A DNA stretch of 64,000 bases from Steroidobacteraceae bacterium (GTDB lineage Bacteria; Pseudomonadota; Gammaproteobacteria; Steroidobacterales; Steroidobacteraceae). Positions 41,278 to 51,169 of the stretch are shown piece after piece (the first letter of the stretch is position 1; every line of letters begins with the position of its first letter). The DNA lies in assembly GCA_029266835.1 (NCBI GenBank), contig JAQSWD010000006.1, positions 1 through 64,000 on the forward strand, given 5' to 3'. Below the pieces are notes generated by a model, which made no database searches, was not told where the DNA came from, and saw only the letters and a list, made by a program, of their open reading frames with translations. A program made the position numbers and the translations under genes.

Positions 41278-43389
41278 ATGAAATCATTGCCCTCACTGCT
41301 CGCACCCTCGATGGTCGCCGCCCTCCTGGTCCTGACCGGCTCGGCACAGGCGCCCGCGAACACCCAACTTCCGGCGGGTTCCGTCGTGCCGTCCGAGCGT
41401 CACCGCTCCGTGGCGCGCCGCGTCGGCTCCATGCTCGAAGGCATGCACTACAGCGGCTCCAAGCTCGACGACAAGATGTCGGGCGTGGTGTACACGCGGT
41501 ACCTCGAGAGCATCGACGGCCAGCATTCCAGCCTGCTCGCGTCCGACATCGCCGACTTCGAGCAATACCGCCTGCGTTTCGACGACATGATCCGCAGCGG
41601 CGACGTCGACCCTGCGTTCGCCATCTTCGCGCGCTTCCAGCAGCGCAACCGTGAGCGCATCAAGTTCGCCATTGCGCAGCTCGAGAAGGAGCCGGACTGG
41701 ACCCTCGACGAGACCTTCGAATTCGATCGCGAGAAGGCCCCGTGGGCGGCGACCAGCGCGGAGCTGGACGATTGGTGGCGCAAGCGCGTCAAGAATGACG
41801 CCCTCTCGCTGGTGCTCACGGGCAAGGACTGGCCCAAGACGGTCGAGTCGCTCAAGAAGCGTTACGAGACCTCGCTGAAGCGCATCGATCAGATCAGCGC
41901 CGACGACGTGTTCGAGTCGTTGATGAACTCGTACGCGCGCGCCTATGACCCGCACAGCAGCTATTTCTCGCCGCGCAGTTCCGAGGAATACCGCATCCAG
42001 ATGAGCCTCAACTATGACGGCATCGGCGCGTCGCTGCAGCTCATCGACGACTACGTGACCATCATGAACGTCATCGAGGGCGGTCCGGCCGCCGTCGCGG
42101 GCACGCTCACGGTGAAAGACCGCATCACCGCGGTGGGCCAGGGCAAGGAAGGCCCGATGACCGACGTGCTCGGCTGGCGCATCGACGACGTGGTGCAGCT
42201 CATCCGTGGCCGCGCCGGCACGCAGGTTCGCCTGCAGGTGCTGCCCGGTGGCGCGGCGCCCGGCACCACCGAAAAGACCCTCGAATTCACGCGCAACAAG
42301 GTCTCGCTCGAAGCCCAGGCCGCGCAGAAAGAACTGCGCACGCTCAAGCGAGGCGAAAAGGAAATCCGCGTCGGCGTCATCAACGTGCCCGCGTTCTACC
42401 AGGACGTCGAAGCGCAGAACCGCGGCGACAAGGAGTTCCGCAGCACCACGCGCGACGTACGCCGCCTCATCAACGAACTCAAGGCCGAGAAGATCGATGG
42501 CCTGGTGCTCGACCTGCGCGGCAATGGCGGCGGCTATCTACCCGAAGCCACCGCCCTCACCGGCCTGTTCGTCGACAAGGGGCCGGTGGTGCAGCTCAAG
42601 GTCACCACCGGCGAACTCGAAGTGCAGGACGATCCGGAACCCGGCGTGGCCTACAACGGCCCGGTGGCCGTGCTCGTGGATCGCTTCAGCGCATCGGCAT
42701 CCGAGATCTTCGCGGGCGCCATTCAGGATTACCGCCGCGGCGTGGTCATCGGCCAGCGCACCTTCGGCAAGGGCACCGTGCAGAATCTCGTGCCGCTCGA
42801 CCGCTGGTCGCCGCGGCCCGTCAATGGACAGCTCACCGTGACCATCGGCAAGTTCTACCGCGTCACCGGCGAGAGCACGCAGCATCGCGGTGTGGAGCCC
42901 GATGTGCCGTTGCCCTCGCAGATCGACCTGGAAGAATTCGGCGAGAGCGCGCTCGACGGCGCCCTGCCCTGGGACCGCATTCCCGGCGTGCCTTTCCGCA
43001 GCGAGTCCAAGCAGCTGCCCATCGCCGCGCTGGGCACCGAAGAGAAAACCCGTGCGGACCGCGATCCCGACTACCGCTGGCTGCTCGCTGACCTCGCGGC
43101 CAACGATGCTCTGCGCAAGCAGACCTCGTTGTCGCTCAATCTGCAGAAGCGAAAGGAAGAGCGCGCGCGCATCGACCAGGAACGACTCACGCGGGAGAAC
43201 GCTCGCCGCGCCGCGCAGAACCTCCCGGCCCTCAAGACCGCCGAGGAACTCGCTGACGCCAAATTCCCGGACACGGTGCTGGACCAGGCCACCGAGATCA
43301 TGACGGACATGGTTTCGGGCCTCCGCCCGTTGGTCCCGGCGACTCCCCGGACCGTCCGCAGCGAGACCAAGAAGCCCGGCGAGGGCTGA
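41278..43389 (+). CDS. prc: Tail-specific (C-terminal processing) protease Prc
   Basis: DPHSSYFSPRSSEEYRIQMSLNYDGIGASL, PDZ region, VLVDRFSASASEIFAGAIQDYRRGVVIGQRTFGKGTVQ (Ser/Lys dyad). Confidence 0.95.
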   Translation: MKSLPSLLAPSMVAALLVLTGSAQAPANTQLPAGSVVPSERHRSVARRVGSMLEGMHYSGSKLDDKMSGVVYTRYLESIDGQHSSLLASDIADFEQYRLRFDDMIRSGDVDPAFAIFARFQQRNRERIKFAIAQLEKEPDWTLDETFEFDREKAPWAATSAELDDWWRKRVKNDALSLVLTGKDWPKTVESLKKRYETSLKRIDQISADDVFESLMNSYARAYDPHSSYFSPRSSEEYRIQMSLNYDGIGASLQLIDDYVTIMNVIEGGPAAVAGTLTVKDRITAVGQGKEGPMTDVLGWRIDDVVQLIRGRAGTQVRLQVLPGGAAPGTTEKTLEFTRNKVSLEAQAAQKELRTLKRGEKEIRVGVINVPAFYQDVEAQNRGDKEFRSTTRDVRRLINELKAEKIDGLVLDLRGNGGGYLPEATALTGLFVDKGPVVQLKVTTGELEVQDDPEPGVAYNGPVAVLVDRFSASASEIFAGAIQDYRRGVVIGQRTFGKGTVQNLVPLDRWSPRPVNGQLTVTIGKFYRVTGESTQHRGVEPDVPLPSQIDLEEFGESALDGALPWDRIPGVPFRSESKQLPIAALGTEEKTRADRDPDYRWLLADLAANDALRKQTSLSLNLQKRKEERARIDQERLTRENARRAAQNLPALKTAEELADAKFPDTVLDQATEIMTDMVSGLRPLVPATPRTVRSETKKPGEG

Positions 43390-43401
43390 TCATCCACCCT
43401 T

Positions 43402-43437
43402 AAGACTGGTGTTGTAGTTGACTACAACACCAGTCTT
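43402..43437. repeat. Perfect palindrome AAGACTGGTGTTGTAGT-TG-ACTACAACACCAGTCTT
   Basis: 17-bp perfect arms, 2-nt spacer, between prc and the RND adaptor. Confidence 0.95.
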
Positions 43438-43509
43438 CCCTAAACTCCTGCCCAATCGCAACCGATTGGAAGCCTGCACCGTCATAACGGCAGGCACAGG
43501 GGAAGGGAC

Positions 43510-44604
43510 ATGAAATACCTGGTTTATCTCGGCGCCATCGCAGCAGTGGTTCTGACCGCCTCGGCCTGCTCCAGCGATGGGGTCGCCGGCGACAAGGCCG
43601 CCGGTGGCAAGGACGCCAAGACAGCTTCCACCGAAGCGGCCATCCCGGTCGAAGTCTCCCTGCCCACTCGCGGCGAAATGCTCGCCATGTACAGCGGCAC
43701 TGCCACGCTGGAGGCGGAAGCCGACGCCGAAGTGCTGGCGAAGGTCCCGGGCGAAGTACGCCGCATCCTCGTCGAGGAAGGCGATCGCGTGAAAGCCGGT
43801 CAGGTACTGGCGCATCTCGACGACCGGCAATTGCGCCTGCAGGCTGCGCAAACTCGCGCGGCGCTCGCCAAGGCCGATCGCGACTTCAATCGGCAGCTGG
43901 AGCTGCACGACAAGGGCCTGGTGTCCGCCGGGGCCTTCGAAGGCCTCAAATATGATCTCGACACCCAGCGCGCCGCGGACGACCTGGCGCGTCTGAATCT
44001 CTCATACAGCGAAATCCGTGCGCCCTTCTCCGGCGTGGTGTCCACGCGCCACGTGAAGATCGGTCAGGAGATCGCGGTAGGCGCGAAAATCTTTCGCGTC
44101 ACCGACCCCACCCCTCTCAAGGCCAGCGTGTTCGTGCCCGAACGCGAACTCGCCCGCCTGAAACCGGGCCAATCGGCAACCATCGCGGTGGACGCGCTAG
44201 CCGGGCGAACTTTTCCAGCCATAGTGAAGCTGGTCTCGCCCACGGTCGATGCCGCCACCGCGACGTTCAAGGTCACCCTCGAGGTCAACGACCCCAAGGG
44301 AGACCTCAAACCCGGCATGTTCTCGCGCGTCGGCATCGTGTTCGAACGCCGGGCCGATACCTTGATCATTCCGCGCCTCGCGCTCGTGGAAACGGACGGC
44401 TCTTCCAATGTCTTCGTGGTGAGTGATGGCAAGGCGGTTCAGCGGCCGATCAAGACCGGACTATCCAATGCCGGGAAGATAGAGGTCACCGAAGGTCTCG
44501 ACGGCGCCGAGCAGGTCGTGGTGGTCGGCCAGAACGGGCTCAAGGACGGCAACCCGGTTCGCGTCGTCTCGCTGGAACCGATCGCGCAAGTCGCCAAACA
44601 GTAG
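43510..44604 (+). CDS. RND efflux periplasmic adaptor (membrane fusion protein)
   Basis: Lipobox-like ASACSSD; AKVPGEVRRILVEEGDRVKAGQVLAHLDDRQLRLQ; RAPFSGVVSTRHVKIGQEI. Confidence 0.93.
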   Translation: MKYLVYLGAIAAVVLTASACSSDGVAGDKAAGGKDAKTASTEAAIPVEVSLPTRGEMLAMYSGTATLEAEADAEVLAKVPGEVRRILVEEGDRVKAGQVLAHLDDRQLRLQAAQTRAALAKADRDFNRQLELHDKGLVSAGAFEGLKYDLDTQRAADDLARLNLSYSEIRAPFSGVVSTRHVKIGQEIAVGAKIFRVTDPTPLKASVFVPERELARLKPGQSATIAVDALAGRTFPAIVKLVSPTVDAATATFKVTLEVNDPKGDLKPGMFSRVGIVFERRADTLIIPRLALVETDGSSNVFVVSDGKAVQRPIKTGLSNAGKIEVTEGLDGAEQVVVVGQNGLKDGNPVRVVSLEPIAQVAKQ

Positions 44605-44610
44605 CGCGCC

Positions 44611-47600
44611 ATGAACATCGTGGATTTCGCGATACGCCGGCGAGTCACCATCGCCATGGCGACGGTGGCGATCACCCTGCTGGGCATGATTTCGCTGTCC
44701 CGGTTGAAGGTGAACCTGCTTCCGGACCTCTCCTACCCCACCCTCACCATCCGGACCGAACTACCCGGTGCCGCGCCGTCCGAGATCGAGAACCTGATCT
44801 CGCGGCCCATCGAAGAAGCCGCCGGCGTGGTGCGCAATGTTCGCTCGGTCCGCTCGGTGTCGCGGTCCGGCCAGTCCGACGTGATCGTCGAATTCTCCTG
44901 GGGCACCGACATGGATTTCGCCGGCATCGAAGTCCGCGAGCGCATCGACCTGCTCTGGCTGCCGGTGGAGGCCACGCGGCCGCTGTTGCTGCGCTTCGAC
45001 CCGTCCAGCGAGCCCGTCATGCGCGTGGCGTTCGTCGACGAGGCCACCGACGGGGGCCGATCGGCCGCCAGCCACGAGGAGCGGCTCAAATTCCTGCGGC
45101 GTTTCGCCGACGACCGCATCAAGCCCGAGATCGAATCGGTGGAAGGCTCCGCGGCGGTCAAGGTGAGCGGCGGCTTCGAGGACGAGGTGCAGATCTACGT
45201 CGATCAGCAACGTCTCGCGCAGCTCAAACTATCCATCGAACACGTGGCGCGCCGCATCGGCGCCGAGAACGTGAATCTCTCCGGCGGCCGGCTGGAACAG
45301 GGAACGCAGCGTTTCCTGGTGCGCACCGTCAACGAGTTCGAGACGCTCGAAGACATGGCCAACGCGGTCGTCGCCACCGTCGACAACCAGCCCGTGTATC
45401 TGAAGGACGTGGCCCGCGTCGAGAGAGGCTACAAGGATCGCACTGCCATCACGCGCCTGAACGGCGCCGAGTGCATCGAGCTCGCCATCTACAAGGAAGG
45501 CGACGCCAACACCGTGCAGCTGGCCCAGGGCATCGCGCGCAAGCTCGAGTCGTTGCAGAAGTTGCTGCCGGCGGGCACGAAGCTCACGCCGGTCTACGAT
45601 CAATCGCGGTTCATCGCCAGCGCCGTCAGTGACGTGAAGGACGCCGCCATCCTCGGTGGCCTGCTGTCCATCCTGGTGCTGTATTTCTTCCTGCGCGACG
45701 CCTGGGCCACCATCGTCACCGGCATCGTCATCCCGGTCACCGTGGTCGGCATCTTCGTGATGATGTACGCCTTCGATCTCACGCTGAACGTGATGTCGCT
45801 GGGCGGCATCGCGCTCTCGGTGGGCATGTTGATAGACAACTCGGTGGTGATCCTCGAGGCCATTGCCAGGCGCAAGGAGGCCGGCCTGTCCACAATCGAG
45901 GCGGCGCGCGAGGGCACCGCCGAAGTCGCGACCGCCGTCACCGCCTCCACGCTCACGTCCGTGGCCGTGTTCTTCCCGATGGTGTTCGTCAGCGGCATTG
46001 CGGGGCAGTTGTTCCGCGACCAGGCACTCACGGTCACCTTCGCCCAGCTCATCTCTCTGATGGTGGGCATCACGCTGGTGCCCATGCTCACCGCGTGGCG
46101 CGCGCGCCTGGGTGACAAGGAAGAAGCGCCCGCGGACGACGCCGGTGAGCCACGCGAAACGCTGACTTCACTCAAGCGCTATGTCGCCGCGGTGTGGAGC
46201 AACTTCAAGGTCTCCGCCATCGTGCGCGGCCGGGTGCATCCTTCCTGGCCGGTGCGCGCGTTCTGGAAGTTCATCAGCGTGCCGATATTCCTGCTGCGCT
46301 GGGCATGGAGCTACGTGGCGTTCGGATTGCGCTGGACCTTCACCTGGGTAGTGAGAGTGGCCCGCGTCCTGTTCGGCGGCCTCGGCAAGGTTTTCGCGGT
46401 GCTGCTGTCGCCGTTCGTGTGGCTCACGCAGAGGAGCTACGCCTTTCTCGATCGCCACTACCCCGCCTTGCTTTCGTGGGCGCTGGAGCGCCGCGTCGCC
46501 GTGCTCTCGACGGCCGTGGCGCTGCTGGCAGTCACCGTCCTCATACTGCCCAGACTCGGGACTGAACTGATTCCGCAGCTCTCGCAGGGCGAGTTCACCG
46601 TGAAGATGCGCTTGCCCGCGGGCTCGCCGCTCGAGACCACCGATCGCCAGGTGCAGACCATCCACAAGGCCGCGCGCGCGCTGCCAGATCTCGACAGCGC
46701 CTATGGCGTCGCGGGCACCGGCAATCGGCTCGATGCGAACCCGGTCGATTCGGGCGAGAACACCGGCAACCTCGATGTGAAGCTTCGTGGCGTGGACAAA
46801 CAAGGCGAAGAGCGCGCCATGCAGGCCTTGCGCGCCGATCTTGCCGGCATCCCGGGCGCGCAGTACGAGTTCACGCGGCCTTCACTGCTCACGCTGGCGA
46901 CGCCGGTCGAAGTGGTTCTTGCCGGTTACGATCTCGACCGGCTGTCGGTCGCGGCGAACGCCATCCGCGAGCGCATGGAGCTTTCGAAAGCCTTCAAGGA
47001 CATCCGCTCGAGCATCGAGGGCGGCCATCCGGAAATCCAGATCATCTTCGACCAGGAGCGCGCGTCACAGCTCGGGCTGGCCGTGCGCGACGTCGCCGAC
47101 CGCGTGGTGGCCAACGTGCGCGGCAGCGTGGCCACGCGCTACCGCCTCCAGGAAAAGAAGATAGACGTGCTGGTGCGGAGCGTCGACACGCGTGCCGCGT
47201 CCATTGAGGAAGTGCGGAATCTCGTGGTGAACCCCGGCGGCGCCCACCCGGTGACGCTTTCGGCCGTGGCCGACGTTCGCCTGGCGACTGGCCCCGCCGA
47301 GATCCGCCGTGCCAACCAGGAACGTGTCGCCGTGATCTCCGCGGCACCGGCCGACGGCGACCTCGGCGCCGCCACGATCCAGGCCCGGGAAATACTGTCC
47401 CAAACTACCCTGCCCGTGGGCATCCTGGGTTCGGTCTCGGGTCAGAGCGAAGAAATGACCGAAAGCTTCCGCTCACTGGGCCTGGCGTTCGCGCTGGCCG
47501 TGTTCCTGGTCTACCTGGTGATGGCCTCGCAGTTCGAGTCGCTGCTGCATCCCTTCGTCATCCTGTTCACCATCCCCATGGGCCTCATCGGCTCCATCTG

Positions 47601-48036
47601 GGGCCTGTACGTCACCGGCACCACGATCAATTCCGTGGCGCTGATCGGCCTCATCATGCTGGCCGGCATCGTTGTGAACAACGCGATCGTGCTCATCGAC
47701 GCGATCAACCAGGCCCGCGAACGCGGGCTGGAGAAGTTAGCCGCCATAAAGCTGGCCGGCCGCACGCGCCTGCGTCCCATCCTGATCACCAGCGTCAGTA
47801 CCATCATCGGCCTGATCCCCATGGCGATTGGAATCGGCGAAGGCGCGGAGATCCGCCGGCCCATGGCGATCACCGTGATCGCGGGAACGCTGGTGGCGAC
47901 ATTCCTCACGCTGGTGGTGATCCCCGTGCTGTACGCGCTGCTCGACCGCAAGGAGTTCGTCGCGGTGCCGGCCGAGTCCGGATCCTCGACGACGCCCGCC
48001 ATGCCGGCCACGGCGTTGCGCGACAAGGAGCGGTGA
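44611..48036 (+). CDS. RND efflux permease (1141 aa) with an enlarged central TM6-TM7 linker
   Basis: MNIVDFAIRRRVTIAMATVAITLLGMISLSRLKVNLLPDLSYPTLTIRTELPGAAPSEIENLISRPIEEA; GGIALSVGMLIDNSVVILEAIARR. Confidence 0.93.
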   Translation: MNIVDFAIRRRVTIAMATVAITLLGMISLSRLKVNLLPDLSYPTLTIRTELPGAAPSEIENLISRPIEEAAGVVRNVRSVRSVSRSGQSDVIVEFSWGTDMDFAGIEVRERIDLLWLPVEATRPLLLRFDPSSEPVMRVAFVDEATDGGRSAASHEERLKFLRRFADDRIKPEIESVEGSAAVKVSGGFEDEVQIYVDQQRLAQLKLSIEHVARRIGAENVNLSGGRLEQGTQRFLVRTVNEFETLEDMANAVVATVDNQPVYLKDVARVERGYKDRTAITRLNGAECIELAIYKEGDANTVQLAQGIARKLESLQKLLPAGTKLTPVYDQSRFIASAVSDVKDAAILGGLLSILVLYFFLRDAWATIVTGIVIPVTVVGIFVMMYAFDLTLNVMSLGGIALSVGMLIDNSVVILEAIARRKEAGLSTIEAAREGTAEVATAVTASTLTSVAVFFPMVFVSGIAGQLFRDQALTVTFAQLISLMVGITLVPMLTAWRARLGDKEEAPADDAGEPRETLTSLKRYVAAVWSNFKVSAIVRGRVHPSWPVRAFWKFISVPIFLLRWAWSYVAFGLRWTFTWVVRVARVLFGGLGKVFAVLLSPFVWLTQRSYAFLDRHYPALLSWALERRVAVLSTAVALLAVTVLILPRLGTELIPQLSQGEFTVKMRLPAGSPLETTDRQVQTIHKAARALPDLDSAYGVAGTGNRLDANPVDSGENTGNLDVKLRGVDKQGEERAMQALRADLAGIPGAQYEFTRPSLLTLATPVEVVLAGYDLDRLSVAANAIRERMELSKAFKDIRSSIEGGHPEIQIIFDQERASQLGLAVRDVADRVVANVRGSVATRYRLQEKKIDVLVRSVDTRAASIEEVRNLVVNPGGAHPVTLSAVADVRLATGPAEIRRANQERVAVISAAPADGDLGAATIQAREILSQTTLPVGILGSVSGQSEEMTESFRSLGLAFALAVFLVYLVMASQFESLLHPFVILFTIPMGLIGSIWGLYVTGTTINSVALIGLIMLAGIVVNNAIVLIDAINQARERGLEKLAAIKLAGRTRLRPILITSVSTIIGLIPMAIGIGEGAEIRRPMAITVIAGTLVATFLTLVVIPVLYALLDRKEFVAVPAESGSSTTPAMPATALRDKER

Positions 48037-48037
48037 A

Positions 48038-51000
48038 GTGGTACATACCGACTTCGCGCTGCGCCGACCCATCACCACGCTCATGGTATTTGCCGCGGTG
48101 GCGGTCATCGGCATCGTGTCCTTGCGCCTGCTTCCTCTGGAGCAGTACCCCGATGTGAGCTTTCCGTTCATGGGTGCGGGCGTGCCGTATCCCGGCTCGA
48201 CCCCCGAGGAAACCGAAGAACTGATCACGCGCCCCATCGAGGACGCGCTGGCCACGTTGCCGGGCATCGAGGAGATCCGGTCCACCTCCACCGACCAGGA
48301 CGCGCGATTCGAAATCCGTTTCGCCTGGGGCACGGACCTGAATACCGCCGGCTTCGAGGTGCGCAACAAGCTCGACTCCGTCCGCTCCAGCTTGCCGAAA
48401 ACGGCGGATCGCATGTGGATGTGGATGGCATCCACCGCCGACTCGCCCATGCTGACGGTGCGCTTCTCCGCCGACCAGGATCTTTCCTCGCAATACGACC
48501 TGCTCGATCGCTACTTCAAGAAGCCCATCGAACGCATCGATGGCGTGGCGCGGGTGGAACTGGCCGGCGTCGAGGCGCGCGAAGTGCGCATCCTCGTCGA
48601 CCCCGGCCGCATCGCCGCGCACGGCGTCGACATTCGCCAGCTGGTCCAACTACTGGAGAAGAGCAACTTCTCGGTGGGCGCCGGCCAGATTACCGGTAAT
48701 GGCGAGCGTTTCTCCGTACGTCCACTGGGCGAGTTCCGTTCATTGGACGAGATCCGCAACCTCGTCATCAAGGGCAACCTGCGCATCGGCGACCTGGCGA
48801 CGGTGGAGCTCATCAGCCCCGAGATCCTGCGGCGTCGCCATCTGGACGGCCGCCCCGCCGTGGGCCTGGATGTATTCAAGGCCACGGGCGCGAATGTCGT
48901 CGAAGTGGTCGCGCGAGTGCAGGAGGTGCTGGAAAAAAACCGGGCGCTGCCGCAGATGCAGGGCATCAGCGTGTTCACGCTGGACAACCAGGCCGAAGCC
49001 ATCCGCCAGTCTCTGGCCGATCTCACCGAGGCGGGGCTCATCGGCGCGGCGCTGGCTTTCGCCGTGCTCTATCTATTCCTGCGGCACTGGCCTACCACGC
49101 TGATCGTGAGCGCGGCCGTGCCGCTGTCTCTGCTGGTGACGCTGGCGGTCATGTACTTCACCGGCCTCACAATCAATGTGATGTCGATGATGGGCATGAT
49201 GCTGGCCATCGGCATGCTGGTGGACAACGCGGTGGTGGTGACCGAAAGCGTGTTCCGCCACCGGCAGCTCGACCCGGACAACCCGCAAAAAGCGACGCTG
49301 GCCGGCGTGAAGGAAGTCGGCGTGGCCACGCTCGCGGGTACCGCCACCTGCGTGGTCGTGTTCCTGCCCATCCTGTTCAGCAACAACAACCAGATCTCGA
49401 TATGGCTCACGCACGTGGCCATTCCGATCTGCGTGGCCATGGTGGCGTCGCTGGTCATCGCTCAGACGCTGATTCCCATGGTCACCTCGCGCTTCGCGCC
49501 GCCGCCGCCGCTCGATCACAAGAGCTGGCTCTCGCGGCTGCAGGATCGCTACACGAGATGGCTGGACTGGAGCATCCATCATCGCGGTTGGACGGCATTG
49601 GGGTTGTTCAGCGTGCTCGCGCTGACGGTGGGCCTCATCGTGCTGTCCTCCGCGTACCCGGGCAAATTCATCAAGTTCGACCCGGGCGCGCAGGATGGCG
49701 GCAACCAGGTGTTCCTCGGGTACAACATCAAGGGCTCGCATCCCATCGACCGCGTGGAAGCCGCGGTGGGCACCGTCGAAAAACACTTCGAGACGCGGCG
49801 CGACGAGCTCGGCATCAAGAGCTTCTACACCGTGTACGACCAGTCCAGCGCCTTCTCCATCGTCGTGCTGAAGCCGCGCGATGAAGGTGGTCCGCGCACC
49901 CAGGAGTTCGTGGAGAAAGCGCAGGACGGGCTGCCCGAGATCATCATCGGCAAGCCCAGCTTCAAGTGGGATGACGCCAACTCCATGGGCAGCCAGCGCT
50001 TCAGCGTGCAGCTCACGGGCGAATCCACCGAGCGCCTGGCCGTGCTGGCCGATGAAATGGCGCGCGTGATGTCCAGCGTGAAGGGGCTGGAGGCCGTGCG
50101 CTCGGAAGCACGCGAAGGCGATGAAGAGGTGCAGATCGTGGTTGACCGGCAGCGCGCCGCAGCGCTGGGCGTCACGTCTTCGGACGTGGCACAGGCCGTG
50201 GCGGCCGCGCTGCGTGGTGATCGCCTGCGGGAATTCCGCGGCACGGACCGGGAGCTCACGCTGCGCCTCGCCTTCCGCGAATCCGACCGGCAGAGCATCG
50301 ACAACCTCGCGGAGTTCCCCATCTACCTGCCATCGGGCACGCGGGTACCGTTGTCGGCCGTCGCGGACTTCCGCATCGCCAAGGGCCCGCGCTCCATCGA
50401 ACGCGTCGATCGCCTGACTTCGGTGGCCATCACCGGCAATGTGAAGAAGGATTCCACGCTCGACGCGGTGGGCAAGGAAGTCGAGGCGCTGCTGGCGAAC
50501 TACCAGCTTCCGCCCGGTTACTCCTGGAAGCTGGGCAAGGGCTTCGAACAGCAGGACGAGAGTTCGGCGACCATGCTGACCAACCTGTTGCTGGCTATCG
50601 CGATGATCTACCTGGTGATGGCCGCGGTGTTCGAAAGCACCGTGTATCCCATGTCCATCATCACGTCGATATTCATGGCCATCGTCGGGGTGATCTGGCT
50701 GCTGTTCCTCACGCGCACCACCATCACCATCATGGCTTTCATCGGCGTGCAGATATTGATAGGCGTGGTGGTGAACATCGGCATCGTGCTGGTGGCCCAC
50801 ATCAACGAGCTGCGCAATGCCGGGATGGAACGCATGGCCGCCATCGTTCAGGCCGGCCGGGACCGGCTGCGCCCCATCCTGATGACCACTCTCACCGCCT
50901 CGCTGGGCCTGTTGCCGCTGGCCGCGGGCGATGCATCTCTCGCGGTGGGCGGCGGCGGACCGTCGTACGCGCCCATGGCTCGTTCAATCATGGGCGGGCT

Positions 51001-51169
51001 GCTCGCCGGCGCCGTGATGTCGCTGTTCGTGGTGCCGGCGTTCTACGTGTGGATAGACAACGGCGCGGAACGCCTCAGGATGTTCGTGCGCCGCACCCGC
51101 GTGCAAGAAGAACCGGTGGCCGGGACGGCCGGGACAGCAATCGAGGCTCCTACTGCAGGAGCACCTTGA
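48038..51169 (+). CDS. RND efflux permease (second in tandem)
   Basis: GTG start; HTDFALRRPITTLMVFAAVAVIGIVSLRLLPLEQYPDVSFPFMGAGVPYPGSTPEETEELITRPIEDAL; GMLVDNAVVVTESVFRHR. Confidence 0.93.
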   Translation: MVHTDFALRRPITTLMVFAAVAVIGIVSLRLLPLEQYPDVSFPFMGAGVPYPGSTPEETEELITRPIEDALATLPGIEEIRSTSTDQDARFEIRFAWGTDLNTAGFEVRNKLDSVRSSLPKTADRMWMWMASTADSPMLTVRFSADQDLSSQYDLLDRYFKKPIERIDGVARVELAGVEAREVRILVDPGRIAAHGVDIRQLVQLLEKSNFSVGAGQITGNGERFSVRPLGEFRSLDEIRNLVIKGNLRIGDLATVELISPEILRRRHLDGRPAVGLDVFKATGANVVEVVARVQEVLEKNRALPQMQGISVFTLDNQAEAIRQSLADLTEAGLIGAALAFAVLYLFLRHWPTTLIVSAAVPLSLLVTLAVMYFTGLTINVMSMMGMMLAIGMLVDNAVVVTESVFRHRQLDPDNPQKATLAGVKEVGVATLAGTATCVVVFLPILFSNNNQISIWLTHVAIPICVAMVASLVIAQTLIPMVTSRFAPPPPLDHKSWLSRLQDRYTRWLDWSIHHRGWTALGLFSVLALTVGLIVLSSAYPGKFIKFDPGAQDGGNQVFLGYNIKGSHPIDRVEAAVGTVEKHFETRRDELGIKSFYTVYDQSSAFSIVVLKPRDEGGPRTQEFVEKAQDGLPEIIIGKPSFKWDDANSMGSQRFSVQLTGESTERLAVLADEMARVMSSVKGLEAVRSEAREGDEEVQIVVDRQRAAALGVTSSDVAQAVAAALRGDRLREFRGTDRELTLRLAFRESDRQSIDNLAEFPIYLPSGTRVPLSAVADFRIAKGPRSIERVDRLTSVAITGNVKKDSTLDAVGKEVEALLANYQLPPGYSWKLGKGFEQQDESSATMLTNLLLAIAMIYLVMAAVFESTVYPMSIITSIFMAIVGVIWLLFLTRTTITIMAFIGVQILIGVVVNIGIVLVAHINELRNAGMERMAAIVQAGRDRLRPILMTTLTASLGLLPLAAGDASLAVGGGGPSYAPMARSIMGGLLAGAVMSLFVVPAFYVWIDNGAERLRMFVRRTRVQEEPVAGTAGTAIEAPTAGAP

